A stretch of DNA of 64,000 bases from Lachnospiraceae bacterium. Lineage in GTDB: Bacteria > Bacillota > Clostridia > Lachnospirales > Lachnospiraceae. The notes beneath the pieces are model-generated. The model was not told the origin of the DNA. It saw nothing but the letters and a program-made list of their open reading frames with translations, and searched no databases. This document shows, in pieces, positions 26,107 to 33,610 of the stretch (its first letter is position 1; each line of letters opens with the position of its first letter). A program made the translations under genes and the position numbers. Location: NCBI GenBank assembly GCA_900766915.1, contig CAAFXE010000398.1, forward strand, positions 7,499 to 71,498, in the 5' to 3' direction.

Positions 26107-26186
26107 CAAAAAAAGAGTGTCCGAGAGCTATGTCTCGAACACCCTTGTTCTTTTTGCATTTTACACTGCATATAATTTGAAGTCAA
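26107..26186 (-). promoter_or_regulatory. purF promoter and leader terminator hairpin
   Basis: On the minus strand: -35 TTGACT (26186-26181), a 17-bp spacer, -10 TAAAAT (26163-26158). The transcript would at once form a 10-bp hairpin (GTGTTCGAGA, arm 26142-26133; loop CATAGC; arm 26126-26117) followed by CTCTTTTTTT, an intrinsic terminator about 45 bp before the purF start codon. This is the layout of transcription attenuation; the signal is unknown. Confidence 0.7.
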
Positions 26187-26192
26187 GAAAAA

Positions 26193-26262
26193 GTTACTGT
26201 TCACTTCGTTCCAGTAACGAGCAAAAATCCATGCAAAATTTGCTGCGCAAATGGATTTTTGC
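26193..26262. repeat. Composite palindromic repeat (REP-like), copy 1
   Basis: Two adjacent hairpins: unit 1 at 26193-26218 (GTTACTG..CAGTAAC) and unit 2 at 26221-26262 (arms GCAAAAATCCAT and ATGGATTTTTGC). The same two units in the same order recur at 39260-39328, and unit 1 alone at 39663-39688 in opposite orientation. It is noncoding. Confidence 0.8.
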
Positions 26263-26362
26263 CTGCAGAACTCGGGATTTTCTTACGAAAACCCTCGCGG
26301 AATAGTGACGTCTGTCTAGTAACGTAATGAAACTAAGTTTGGAAAAATTTTGAAAAAAGTTG

Positions 26363-26502
26363 TTGACAACAAAAAATAATGGGTGTATTATCAGCCCATG
26401 AAAAGCAAAGGCGCTTTAGGAAAACATCCTAAGGCGTCTTTTCTTTATATCACAGAAGCAGCACAAAGGCGTGCAGTGAGTTGGATTCACTGTACGCCTT
26501 TC
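26363..26502 (+). promoter_or_regulatory. amt promoter with two-hairpin leader
   Basis: -35 TTGACA (26363-26368), 17 bp, -10 TATTAT (26386-26391). Hairpin P1 at 26407-26441 starts about 10 nt after the presumed transcription start: 15 bp, AAAGGCGCTTTAGGA, followed by T-rich sequence (terminator-like). Hairpin P2 at 26465-26501 is a second 15-bp stem that begins with the same AAAGGCG. P1 resembles the hairpin in the glutamine synthetase leader at 54537-54570 in sequence and position. Confidence 0.75.
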
Positions 26503-26535
26503 GTTGTTTCTGGAAAAAATGAGGAGGAAGAGATT

Positions 26536-28293
26536 ATGACTCAAGAACTTAGCACAATGATTAGCGAAGCGGTGGGAACCGAAGTATTTGGTATCTGGTT
26601 CCTTATCGGCGCAGCTCTTGTATTCTTTATGCAGGCTGGTTTCGCAATGGTAGAAACAGGCTTTACAAGAGCAAAGAACGCAGGAAACATTATTATGAAG
26701 AACCTGATGGACTTCTGTATTGGTACCTGTGTATTTATTCCTTTAGGCTACGGCCTGTTGCTTGGTGAAGATATCCTTGGCGGATTTATTGGAATGCCGA
26801 CTTTGGGAATCATCACAGATTATGCAAACTTTAACTGGTCAGGTTTTGTATTTAACCTGGTGTTCTGTGCCACAACAGCAACCATCGTATCCGGTGCCAT
26901 GGCAGAAAGAACAAAATTTTTATCCTACTGTGTTTATTCCGCAGTGATCTCCGCAGTTGTGTATCCAATTGAAGCACACTGGATCTGGGGCGGCGGCTGG
27001 TTGGCACAGATGGGCTTCCATGATTTTGCAGGCTCCGCAGCCATCCATATGGTAGGTGGTTTGTCAGCACTCATCGGCGCAGCAATCTTAGGACCACGTA
27101 TTGGTAAATTCACAAGAGGAAAAGACGGAAAAGTTGAAAAAGTACACGCATTCCCGGGACATAACATTGTTGTCGGTGCCCTTGGTGTATTTATCCTCTG
27201 GTTTGGCTGGTATGGATTTAACGGTGCGGCAGCCACAACAGGTCCACAGCTTGCTTCTATTTTCTCAGCAACAACCATCGCTCCGGCAGTGGCAACTGTT
27301 GTATGTATGATCTTTACATGGGTACGTTATGGAAAACCTGATGTTTCCATGTGTTTAAATGCATCACTTGCAGGTCTTGTAGCTATCACAGCACCTTGTG
27401 ATGTAGTAGACGGAACCGGTTCTATCATCATCGGTGCAGTAGCAGGTCTTTTGGTAGTATTCGGTGTATGGTTCTGCGACAATGTGATCCATGTAGATGA
27501 CCCGGTAGGTGCAGTAGCAGTACATTTTATGAACGGTATCTGGGGTACCATCGCCGTTGGTTTATTTGCAGCACCAACAGCTCCTGAAAATACATTGGTT
27601 GGTTTATTCTATGGTGGCGGATTTAAGCTTCTTAGCATCCAGCTCATCGGTCTGGTATCCGTACTGGCATGGACCGCAGTCACCATGTTTATTGCATTCA
27701 AATTGATTGAAAAAACAATCGGTCTTCGTGTTTCTGAAGAAGAGGAAATTGTAGGACTTGATTCTAAGGAACATGGTCTTACATCTGCTTATGCAGGATT
27801 TAGCATCATGGATGTTACAGGTGGTTTGATGGAAGTCAATGAAAATACAGACCTTGGTGAAGGTGAATATGAAAAGGCCACCCAGGTACAGAAGGATGCA
27901 GCAGTCAAAGTTGCTTCCATGCCTGTGGAAGCTGACACAGGTATCTATAAGGTATCCATCGTTGCAAGACTTTCCAGATATGATAAACTCCGTAAAGCAC
28001 TCAATGAACTTGGTGTGACAGGTATGACAGCAACCCAGGTTATGGGCTGTGGTGTACAAAAGGGTGCAGGAGAGAAATACCGTGGTGTTGAAATGGATGC
28101 CACTCTTTTACCAAAGATCAAGGTAGAAGTCATCGTCAGCAAGATTCCGGTAGCAAGTGTCATCGAGGCAGCAAAGAAGGCCCTTTACACAGGACATATC
28201 GGCGATGGAAAGATTTTTGTTTACAATGTACAGCAGGTTGTAAAGGTACGTACCGGTGAGGAAGGTATGGCAGCTCTGCAGGACGTTGAATAA
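26536..28293 (+). CDS. amt: Ammonium transporter fused to a PII signalling domain
   Basis: A 585-residue protein. Residues about 1-420 are an Amt/Mep channel with roughly 11 helices (FFMQAGFAMVETGFTRAKNA, IEAHWIWGGGW, FPGHNIVVGALGVFILWFGW, and VDDPVGAVAVHFMNGIWG with the pore His). After a linker of about 50 residues comes a complete PII-like domain (about 478-580; YKVSIVARLSRYDKLRKALN, GDGKIFVYNVQQVVKVRTGE). Normally the PII protein GlnK is separate and plugs the channel; here it is covalently attached. At the T-loop position of the uridylylated Tyr51 the sequence reads YRGVEM, so that Tyr is absent. I use ATG 26536 after GAGGAGGAAG; the longer open frame runs through the leader hairpins. 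Confidence 0.93.
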   Translation: MTQELSTMISEAVGTEVFGIWFLIGAALVFFMQAGFAMVETGFTRAKNAGNIIMKNLMDFCIGTCVFIPLGYGLLLGEDILGGFIGMPTLGIITDYANFNWSGFVFNLVFCATTATIVSGAMAERTKFLSYCVYSAVISAVVYPIEAHWIWGGGWLAQMGFHDFAGSAAIHMVGGLSALIGAAILGPRIGKFTRGKDGKVEKVHAFPGHNIVVGALGVFILWFGWYGFNGAAATTGPQLASIFSATTIAPAVATVVCMIFTWVRYGKPDVSMCLNASLAGLVAITAPCDVVDGTGSIIIGAVAGLLVVFGVWFCDNVIHVDDPVGAVAVHFMNGIWGTIAVGLFAAPTAPENTLVGLFYGGGFKLLSIQLIGLVSVLAWTAVTMFIAFKLIEKTIGLRVSEEEEIVGLDSKEHGLTSAYAGFSIMDVTGGLMEVNENTDLGEGEYEKATQVQKDAAVKVASMPVEADTGIYKVSIVARLSRYDKLRKALNELGVTGMTATQVMGCGVQKGAGEKYRGVEMDATLLPKIKVEVIVSKIPVASVIEAAKKALYTGHIGDGKIFVYNVQQVVKVRTGEEGMAALQDVE

Positions 28294-28359
28294 GAATCCT
28301 CTAAAAGAGGATTACCATAACCTCTTATCACAATAAATTTAGTGTAAGCAATACACCGG

Positions 28360-28395
28360 AAAATGCCCTTCCACGAAAGTGGGGGGCATTTTTTG
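28360..28395 (+). terminator. Terminator after amt
   Basis: AATGCCCTTCCAC pairs with GTGGGGGGCATT (two G-T pairs) around GAAA, followed by TTTTTTG. A smaller hairpin (AATCCTC..GAGGATT) sits at 28295-28313. Confidence 0.85.
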
Positions 28396-28426
28396 TTGTA
28401 TTTTGCATTTTTTTGCGTTTTATGAC

Positions 28427-28454
28427 TTGCCATATATTGGTTTTATGGTACAAT
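28427..28454 (+). promoter_or_regulatory. folT promoter
   Basis: TTGCCA at 28427-28432, a 16-bp spacer, TACAAT at 28449-28454; the riboswitch begins about 20 bp later. Confidence 0.65.
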
Positions 28455-28472
28455 GAAGTCAATTTAATAATA

Positions 28473-28572
28473 AGCGAAGTAGAGATTCATGCGTCAAGTG
28501 TTCGGTGGCTGGGGAGTTGCCCCGAAACGAAAAGGACTTTTGTTCTTACGATATGATCTCGCACCCGTTGCT
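28473..28572 (+). ncRNA. Tetrahydrofolate (THF) riboswitch
   Basis: The THF aptamer architecture can be traced by eye. P1: AGCGA (28473) with TTGCT (28568-28572). P2: GAGATTCAT with ATGATCTC. P3: TTCGGTGGC with GCCCCGAA around a loop TGGGGAGTT, equivalent to the conserved GGGATGT pseudoknot loop. P4: AAGGAC with GTTCTT. Conserved strands AGTAGA..GCGTCAAGTG and GCACCCGTT match the family consensus. Its place in front of folT, the typical target, agrees. It probably shuts down folate uptake when reduced folates are abundant. Confidence 0.88.
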
Positions 28573-28677
28573 GCAGATGAGTACATCTCATATTGTGGTG
28601 ATGCACAGACAGTACTGTTTGTGTGAGCATTATTATTATTTTAATTCACTGCATATCAATATGGAGGTGTATTTTTT

Positions 28678-29256
28678 ATGAAAAAAATTATGCAGACTTT
28701 CTCGGATTCCCTGAAGGAATTCAAAAACATGAAGTGCCTTTGTGCGATCGGTATGTTAGGCGCTTTATCCATCATTATTAACAATTTCACAATTCAGATC
28801 GGTGATTTTTTGAAAATCGGTTTTACTTCTGAATGTAATGTACTGGTGGATTGTCTTTTCGGACCGGCAGCAGGTGCCATCTTTGGTGCTGCGATGGATT
28901 TGCTGAAATTTTTCATCAAACCTACCGGACCATACTTCTGGGGCTGGACCTTTAGCGCAGCTCTTGCCGGTGTCATCATAGGATTGGGACTGTACAGGAA
29001 AAAAATCACTTTCTGGAGAATCTTAGTAGTACGACTTATTAATTCTATTGTCATTAATGTCATTCTTGGAACCTACTGGCTCCACGTGATGTATGGCAAG
29101 GCATTTTTTGCATTGATTCCTACCAGACTTTTTAAAAACATCGTGATGCTTCCCATTGAGGCATTCATTTTCTTTGCAATTTATAAAGCGGTGGAAAGAG
29201 GCGGTATTGTCCAGATGCTCCGCCAGCCTGTGGGACATATGAAAAAGAATGCTTAG
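28678..29256 (+). CDS. folT: Folate ECF transporter S component FolT
   Basis: A 192-residue membrane protein with about six helices. Family features are the N-terminal KEFKNMKCLCAIGMLGALS, IQIGDFLKIGFTSECNVLVD, LFGPAAGAIFGAAMDLLKF, KPTGPYFWGWTFSAALAG and WLHVMYGKAFFALIPTRLFK. It binds folate and docks on the common ECF module. GGAGGTG precedes the ATG. Transcription probably passes through the THF riboswitch upstream. Confidence 0.93.
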   Translation: MKKIMQTFSDSLKEFKNMKCLCAIGMLGALSIIINNFTIQIGDFLKIGFTSECNVLVDCLFGPAAGAIFGAAMDLLKFFIKPTGPYFWGWTFSAALAGVIIGLGLYRKKITFWRILVVRLINSIVINVILGTYWLHVMYGKAFFALIPTRLFKNIVMLPIEAFIFFAIYKAVERGGIVQMLRQPVGHMKKNA

Positions 29257-29292
29257 GAGAATGAAAGAGACAAATATTTTTTAAAATAAGTA

Positions 29293-29337
29293 TTGACAAA
29301 AGCTTCTAATTAGAATAATGTCTAATTAGAAGCTTTT
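29293..29337 (+). promoter_or_regulatory. sdpRI promoter inside a perfect operator palindrome
   Basis: -35 TTGACA (29293-29298), 17 bp, -10 TAATGT (29316-29321). Two perfect 17-bp arms, 29298-29314 and 29321-29337, with core AGCTTCTAATTAGA and a 6-bp centre ATAATG, cover the whole spacer and the -10. This is a textbook ArsR-type repressor site and implies autorepression. Confidence 0.85.
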
Positions 29338-29378
29338 CTAATTGCTCGTATTTCATTTTATAAAAGGAGAGATCAATA

Positions 29379-29663
29379 ATGAGTCTAAACAGTACGATGA
29401 AGGCTTTGGCAGATCCAACCAGACGATCGATCTTAAATTATTTAAAAGATGGAAGTCTGACAGCCGGAGAAATTGCAGGCAAGTTTGATATGACAGCAGC
29501 TACGATTTCCCATCATCTGTCAATTCTGAAAAATGCGGATCTTGTGAAAGAGCAAAAGCAGAAGAATTTTATTTATTACAGTCTCAACGCTTCTGTTTTA
29601 GAAGAAGTGCTTTTATGGATCAGCACGCTGAAAGGGGATAATGAAAATGACGAAAGAGCTTAA
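29379..29663 (+). CDS. sdpR: ArsR-family repressor, SdpR-like
   Basis: A 94-residue winged-helix protein: LADPTRRSILNYLKDGSLTA then AGEIAGKFDMTAATISHHLS (recognition helix) and the wing KEQKQKNFIYYSLN. No Cys cluster for metals, so it is of the SdpR rather than the metal-sensing type. It overlaps sdpI by 23 bp. In Bacillus the SdpI immunity protein sequesters SdpR at the membrane when the killing toxin SdpC is present; no sdpC is visible here. Confidence 0.9.
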   Translation: MSLNSTMKALADPTRRSILNYLKDGSLTAGEIAGKFDMTAATISHHLSILKNADLVKEQKQKNFIYYSLNASVLEEVLLWISTLKGDNENDERA

Positions 29664-30288
29664 ACGAACATGGATCTTAACAACAATTGTATGTCTGATT
29701 CCGATTATTGTAGGAATCCTGTTGTATGACAAGCTGCCTGACCAGGTGGTTACTCATTGGGATTCTGCAGGAAACCCCAATGGATGGAGCAGTAAATTAT
29801 TTGGAGCGATCGTATTGCCGGGTATCCTGCTGATTATTAATATACTTTTTCCATTTTTGTTAAAGATCGATCCAAAATACAAAAATCTGTCTGAAAAAGT
29901 TAAGTGTCTCCTTCATTGGATCATTCCCGTGGCAGAATTATTTGCATGTACGGTTACCCTGGCCGCTGCGTTAGGAGTTGACCTGAAAGTGCAGATCTAT
30001 GCACCAATGTTTTGCGGAGTGCTGTTTATTATCGTCGGCAATTATCTGCCTAAAGTTTCTCAGAGCTACACCGTAGGCATTAAGCTCCCATGGACACTGG
30101 ATGACGAAGAAAACTGGAACAAAACACATCGGTTTGCAGGATTTCTGTGGGTCATCTGTGGAATCTTAATGATCATCAGAGCATTTTTGCAGATTCGTAT
30201 GATCAGCACCTTGGTTTTTCTGGCAGTGATGGTGCTTGCACCGACGGCATATTCTTTTATCCTTTATGTGAAAAAGCAGAAAAATTAA
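29641..30288 (+). CDS. sdpI: SdpI-family membrane immunity/sensor protein
   Basis: A 215-residue protein with about six TM helices. The DUF1648 signature is in the first loop (YDKLPDQVVTHWDSAGNPNG, about 30-49, then W), and the C-terminal SdpI block includes VGNYLPKVSQSYTVGIKLPW and WNKTHRFAGFLW. GGGGATAATG spans the start, overlapping sdpR. With sdpR it forms an orphan immunity pair, plausibly protecting against SdpC-like peptide toxins from competitors. Confidence 0.9.
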   Translation: MKMTKELKRTWILTTIVCLIPIIVGILLYDKLPDQVVTHWDSAGNPNGWSSKLFGAIVLPGILLIINILFPFLLKIDPKYKNLSEKVKCLLHWIIPVAELFACTVTLAAALGVDLKVQIYAPMFCGVLFIIVGNYLPKVSQSYTVGIKLPWTLDDEENWNKTHRFAGFLWVICGILMIIRAFLQIRMISTLVFLAVMVLAPTAYSFILYVKKQKN

Positions 30289-30325
30289 ACGGTAAAATAT
30301 CGGTAAAAATACGGAAAATAATCGG

Positions 30326-30392
30326 TTGACTAATAAAAACCTCCTGGATATACTGAGAGCAGATGAACATCTCAGGATACAGGAGGTTTTAT
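30326..30392 (+). promoter_or_regulatory. Promoter of the Uma2 gene within a large palindrome
   Basis: TTGACT (30326-30331), 17 bp, TATACT (30349-30354). The promoter overlaps nested inverted repeats: AATAAAAACCTCCTG (30332 on) with CAGGAGGTTTTATT (to 30393), and CTGAGA (30353-30358) with TCTCAG (30370-30375). The 3' outer arm contains the ribosome binding site AGGAGG. As the left arm is mostly not transcribed, it could act as a DNA operator, perhaps for the HTH of the gene itself. Confidence 0.6.
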
Positions 30393-30393
30393 T

Positions 30394-31146
30394 ATGACCA
30401 TTGAGGAAATGAAAAAGAAAAAACAGGAAAGAGGTTATACCTATGCGCAAATCTCGGAATTAACCGGTGTGCCTTTGGGAACGGTTCAGAAAATTTTTTG
30501 TGGAGAGACTGTAAGTCCACGGTATGATACGTTACTGGCATTGGAGAATCTGTTTTTAGTACCGCCGGTAGTCAGGGAAGAGGCTTCTTATCAGGTGGAA
30601 AAACAGGGAATCTATACTGTGGAAGATTATCGAAATCTGCCTGATGAGCGGAGAATAGAACTGATCGATGGGTATTTTTATGATATGGCTGCTCCTACCC
30701 CCGTTCATCAGCTGATTGCAGGGGAGGTTTATCGACAGATTGCAAACTATATTCAGGGAAAGGGTGGAGATTGCATGACCTTTATTTCTCCGATAGATGT
30801 CCAATTAGACTGTGATGAGAAAACCATGGTGCAGCCGGATGTAGTGATCCTTTGTCAGAGGGAGAAATTGAAGAAATGGGGCATCTATGGAGCTCCGGAT
30901 TTTGTGCTCGAGGTGATTTCACCTTCTACCGGGCGAAAGGATTGTCTGAAGAAACTTACGAAATACGAGAAAGCCGGGGTACGGGAGTACTGGATCTTAG
31001 ATCCTCAACAGAAAAAGCTTCTGGTGTACGATTTTGAAGGGGAAGGCTGTCCGATGATCTGTGGGCTGGAACAGCCTGTTCCTGTAGGGATTTTTCAAGG
31101 GGAACTTGTGGTAGATTTCTCCGGGGTAGTTTCGTGGATAGAGTAA
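30394..31146 (+). CDS. Uma2-family endonuclease-fold protein with N-terminal HTH
   Basis: A 250-residue protein. Residues 1-50 form a Cro/XRE-like HTH (YTYAQISELTGVPLGTVQKI). Residues about 70-230 form a Uma2 PD-(D/E)xK domain: RIELIDGYFY, VHQLIAGEVYRQIANYI, VQPDVVILC (Asp) and DFVLEVISPST (Glu), then KYEKAGVREYWILDPQQK. The fusion of HTH and Uma2 is common in Lachnospiraceae. The biological role of Uma2 proteins is poorly known. AGGAGG lies in the palindrome upstream. Only 34 bp separate it from the GH43 gene, which may be read through from this promoter. Confidence 0.88.
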   Translation: MTIEEMKKKKQERGYTYAQISELTGVPLGTVQKIFCGETVSPRYDTLLALENLFLVPPVVREEASYQVEKQGIYTVEDYRNLPDERRIELIDGYFYDMAAPTPVHQLIAGEVYRQIANYIQGKGGDCMTFISPIDVQLDCDEKTMVQPDVVILCQREKLKKWGIYGAPDFVLEVISPSTGRKDCLKKLTKYEKAGVREYWILDPQQKKLLVYDFEGEGCPMICGLEQPVPVGIFQGELVVDFSGVVSWIE

Positions 31147-31180
31147 GTAGTAGCAAATTTATATAACAGGAGAAGTACAA

Positions 31181-32704
31181 ATGAAAAAGCAGATCGTGAA
31201 CCCATATTTACCATTCAATGTGTGCGAACCGGATGGGGAACCGCATGTTTTTGGAGACAGAGTTTATGTCTATGGTTCCCATGACGAAGAAGGCGGAAAC
31301 AGATTTTGTAAATTGAATTATGAATTTTATTCTGCACCGGTGGACGACCTGACAAGCTGGAGCAGCAGAGGCATCAGCTATGATAAAACGAATGATCCGG
31401 ATTATAGCGAACCGGGTAGATTTCCGGATATGTATGCACCGGATGTTGTAAAGGGAAATGATGGAAGATATTATCTTTATTATGCACTTTCCGGCGGTAT
31501 GTATTATGGAAAACTTAAGTCCTTTACGGATCATATCCATGTAGCAGTATCCGAAAAACCGGACGGACCATTTCGCTACCATGGATGCGTGAGAAATGCA
31601 GACGGAACACCATATGATAGAAACATTACCTTTGATCCGGGGGTGATCAATGATGATGGTGTGATTCGATTGTACTATGGATGGGCAATTGATCCATACG
31701 TGAAAGAACTGAACAATGCCTTTATGCAAAAACTTCAAAAGCCAATTTTTAGAATTATGGCAAAGGTTATGATTGGCAAAACAAAAAAACAGTTGAAATC
31801 AGAACCACTGGGAATCAATGGAGCTTTCACAGTAACTTTGGCAGATGATATGCTGACTGTGACATCAGAACCCAAAATGGTTGCTCCAAGCAGGACAGAT
31901 GCTATTGGAACTCCATGGGAAAAGCATGGATTTTTTGAAGCAAGCTCTATCCGAAAAATTGGAGATACTTATTATTTTATCTATTCATCCGAAGCACAGC
32001 ATGAATTATGTTACGCAACCAGTAAATACCCCGATAAGGATTTTACTTATGGTGGTGTGATTATTTCCAATGGGGATATTGGATATCAGGGAAGAAAAGA
32101 AAAAGATAAACTTGCAATCATCGGTAACAATCATGGAAGTATCGAAAAGATCAACGGAAAATGGTATGTCTTTTACCATCGGCAGACCCATAAGACTTCC
32201 TACAGCAGGCAGGGCTGTGCAGAAGAAATTCAGATTTTGCCGGATGGAAGCATTCCGCAGGTGGAGATGACTTCCTGCGGCTTAAACGGAGGCCCGCTTG
32301 TTGCGAAAGGCTGTTACAATGCCACCATCGCCTGCAATCTGACCAATGGAAAAATGCCTCACACAGAAAGGGCAAGGAGAAGAAAAGATATTCCATATAT
32401 CACCAATACCGGCGAGGAGAGATATATCACCAATATCCAGAATGGAACTTTGGTGGGATATAAATATTTTGCTTTTACCGGAGAAACCACATTAGTTTTA
32501 AATGTAAAGTGTAAGGGTACCGGTATTTTTGATGTTTACACAGATGAGGAACTGATGGGAAGCATTGAGTTTCATGACTGCAATGTTTGGACATCAAAAG
32601 AGTTGTCTTTTAAAACAGAAGGCAGGAGGGCGCTGTACTTTAGGTTTAAAGGAAGTGGGATGGCAGAGTTATTGGAATTTAGTTTTAAATCGTGCAGGAG
32701 GTAA
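31181..32704 (+). CDS. GH43-family glycoside hydrolase with C-terminal beta-sandwich
   Basis: A 507-residue inverting hydrolase (arabinofuranosidase/xylosidase type). Five-bladed propeller residues 5-360: catalytic base candidate Asp in CEPDGEPHVF, pKa modulator Asp in MYAPDVVKGN, acid Glu in GFFEASSIRK; also GNNHGSIEKINGKWYVFYHR. Residues about 375-505 look like a CBM6-type domain (YITNIQNGTLVGYKYF). No signal peptide, so cytoplasmic. GGAGAAG precedes the ATG. It is at the edge of the glycan locus and lacks the direct-repeat promoter found on other operons there. Confidence 0.88.
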   Translation: MKKQIVNPYLPFNVCEPDGEPHVFGDRVYVYGSHDEEGGNRFCKLNYEFYSAPVDDLTSWSSRGISYDKTNDPDYSEPGRFPDMYAPDVVKGNDGRYYLYYALSGGMYYGKLKSFTDHIHVAVSEKPDGPFRYHGCVRNADGTPYDRNITFDPGVINDDGVIRLYYGWAIDPYVKELNNAFMQKLQKPIFRIMAKVMIGKTKKQLKSEPLGINGAFTVTLADDMLTVTSEPKMVAPSRTDAIGTPWEKHGFFEASSIRKIGDTYYFIYSSEAQHELCYATSKYPDKDFTYGGVIISNGDIGYQGRKEKDKLAIIGNNHGSIEKINGKWYVFYHRQTHKTSYSRQGCAEEIQILPDGSIPQVEMTSCGLNGGPLVAKGCYNATIACNLTNGKMPHTERARRRKDIPYITNTGEERYITNIQNGTLVGYKYFAFTGETTLVLNVKCKGTGIFDVYTDEELMGSIEFHDCNVWTSKELSFKTEGRRALYFRFKGSGMAELLEFSFKSCRR

Positions 32705-32840
32705 AACCTTAACTGGAGTGACAATGTTCCTGAACCTTTGCTATTTACTATTGTTGGTGAAAAAAATCAAATTGCGTTTTGAAACAGGGAGAATTATAAT
32801 AACTTATAGATCAATTGGTAAGAAAGGATAGCGATTATAT

Positions 32841-33110
32841 ATGATGTATCCGTATATGACATTAGCAGATGAAACCGAAATTGTGCATTCACAGATCATA
32901 GAAGATGAAGGCGTTAAAAAAGTAATAGTTCATTTCGAGCGTCCTACAGAGAACGGTTTTGATATGGCAAGATGTGAACTTCCAAGCTATCAATGGATAT
33001 CAAGAGAGGGGTACACAGATGAAGAAATCAAACTATTTGACCAGCTCTTACGCAGTAATGCTCATCTAATATATAAATATGCAGCAAACGGAGGTGTTCG
33101 AATTGCCTAG
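32841..33110 (+). CDS. Small protein preceding a DUF4160 gene
   Basis: An 89-residue acidic protein (MMYPYMTLADETEIVHSQII ...) with a beta-rich N-terminal half and ISREGYTDEEIKLFDQLLRS helix. It overlaps the next gene by 8 bp. DUF4160 proteins are normally encoded beside a small partner (often DUF2442); this one occupies that place but I cannot confirm the family. AAGGATAGCG is a modest ribosome binding site. Confidence 0.6.
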   Translation: MMYPYMTLADETEIVHSQIIEDEGVKKVIVHFERPTENGFDMARCELPSYQWISREGYTDEEIKLFDQLLRSNAHLIYKYAANGGVRIA

Positions 33111-33381
33111 TTTGTTTACGGTTAGCGGCTATAAAATATATTTTTGGTCGAATGAGATGGGAGAACCAATACATGTTCATGTCTCAAAGGGGAAACCAAC
33201 TCCAAATGGAACAAAGGTATGGTTAACTAAATCAGGTGGTTGTATTGTTGCAAGCAATGGAAGCAATATTTCTCAGAAAGAATTAAATGAATTAATGGAG
33301 TTTATTTCAGCACAGTTTTTTCTTATATGTGCAGAATGGAAGAAGTTTTTTGTGACAGAAGAATTAAACTTCTATTGCTAA
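33103..33381 (+). CDS. DUF4160-family protein
   Basis: A 92-residue protein with the DUF4160 core YKIYFWSNEMGEPIHVHVSK, continuing with a strand (GTKVWLTKSGGCIV) and helix. I start it at TTG 33103: GGAGGTG (33090-33096) is well spaced from it, whereas an upstream in-frame ATG at 33079 lies before that ribosome binding site. Coupled to the preceding small gene by overlap. Such pairs are suspected toxin-antitoxin or regulatory modules; their activity is unproven. Confidence 0.75.
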   Translation: MPSLFTVSGYKIYFWSNEMGEPIHVHVSKGKPTPNGTKVWLTKSGGCIVASNGSNISQKELNELMEFISAQFFLICAEWKKFFVTEELNFYC

Positions 33382-33416
33382 ATTTATAGATGAAAAATAT
33401 TACCTGTGGCAAATGA

Positions 33417-33470
33417 AAATCTCCTTGGTATCTTGAGACAATAGCATCTCGGGATATCAGGGAGTTTTTT
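33417..33470 (+). terminator. Terminator hairpin related to the Uma2 palindrome
   Basis: AAATCTCC..TTGAGA (33417-33438) pairs with TCTCGGGATATCAGGGAG (33447-33464) followed by TTTTTT. Its sequence parallels the 30335-30386 palindrome (CTCCTGGATATACTGAGA with TCTCAGGATACAGGAG). Confidence 0.75.
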
Positions 33471-33533
33471 AGGTTAACAAGTATTGAAATAATAAGTGAC
33501 AAATTTTACAAAACTCTTGTGGAACGGTAACAC

Positions 33534-33592
33534 ATGTTTAGGATCGCACCATTGCAGAAGCAGCCCTTCAGGAAATTTGGCAGTTCATTACG
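33534..33592 (+). pseudogene. Relic of the acetylesterase gene
   Basis: A 59-bp remnant matching the intact esterase at 38064-39074: the coding stretch for MFRIAPLKKQP (38298-38342) and, after an internal deletion of about 110 bp, the stretch around 38451-38463 (GGCAGTTCATTAC). It lies beside an intact Rpn gene, mirroring the arrangement at 38-39.5 kb. Confidence 0.75.
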
Positions 33593-33610
33593 GTATTTTA
33601 CTATGTGCAA

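Noticed and set aside
26407..26502. ANTAR two-hairpin antitermination element in the amt leader
   Set aside because: Two hairpins are present, but the loops (about AAACA and GTTGGAT) do not show the required hexaloop with A1 and G4; kept only as an undefined leader.
26383..26535. N-terminal extension of the ammonium transporter reading frame through the leader
   Set aside because: It would translate the two leader hairpins and starts in front of the likely transcription start; ATG 26536 has GAGGAGGAAG and gives the usual N-terminus.
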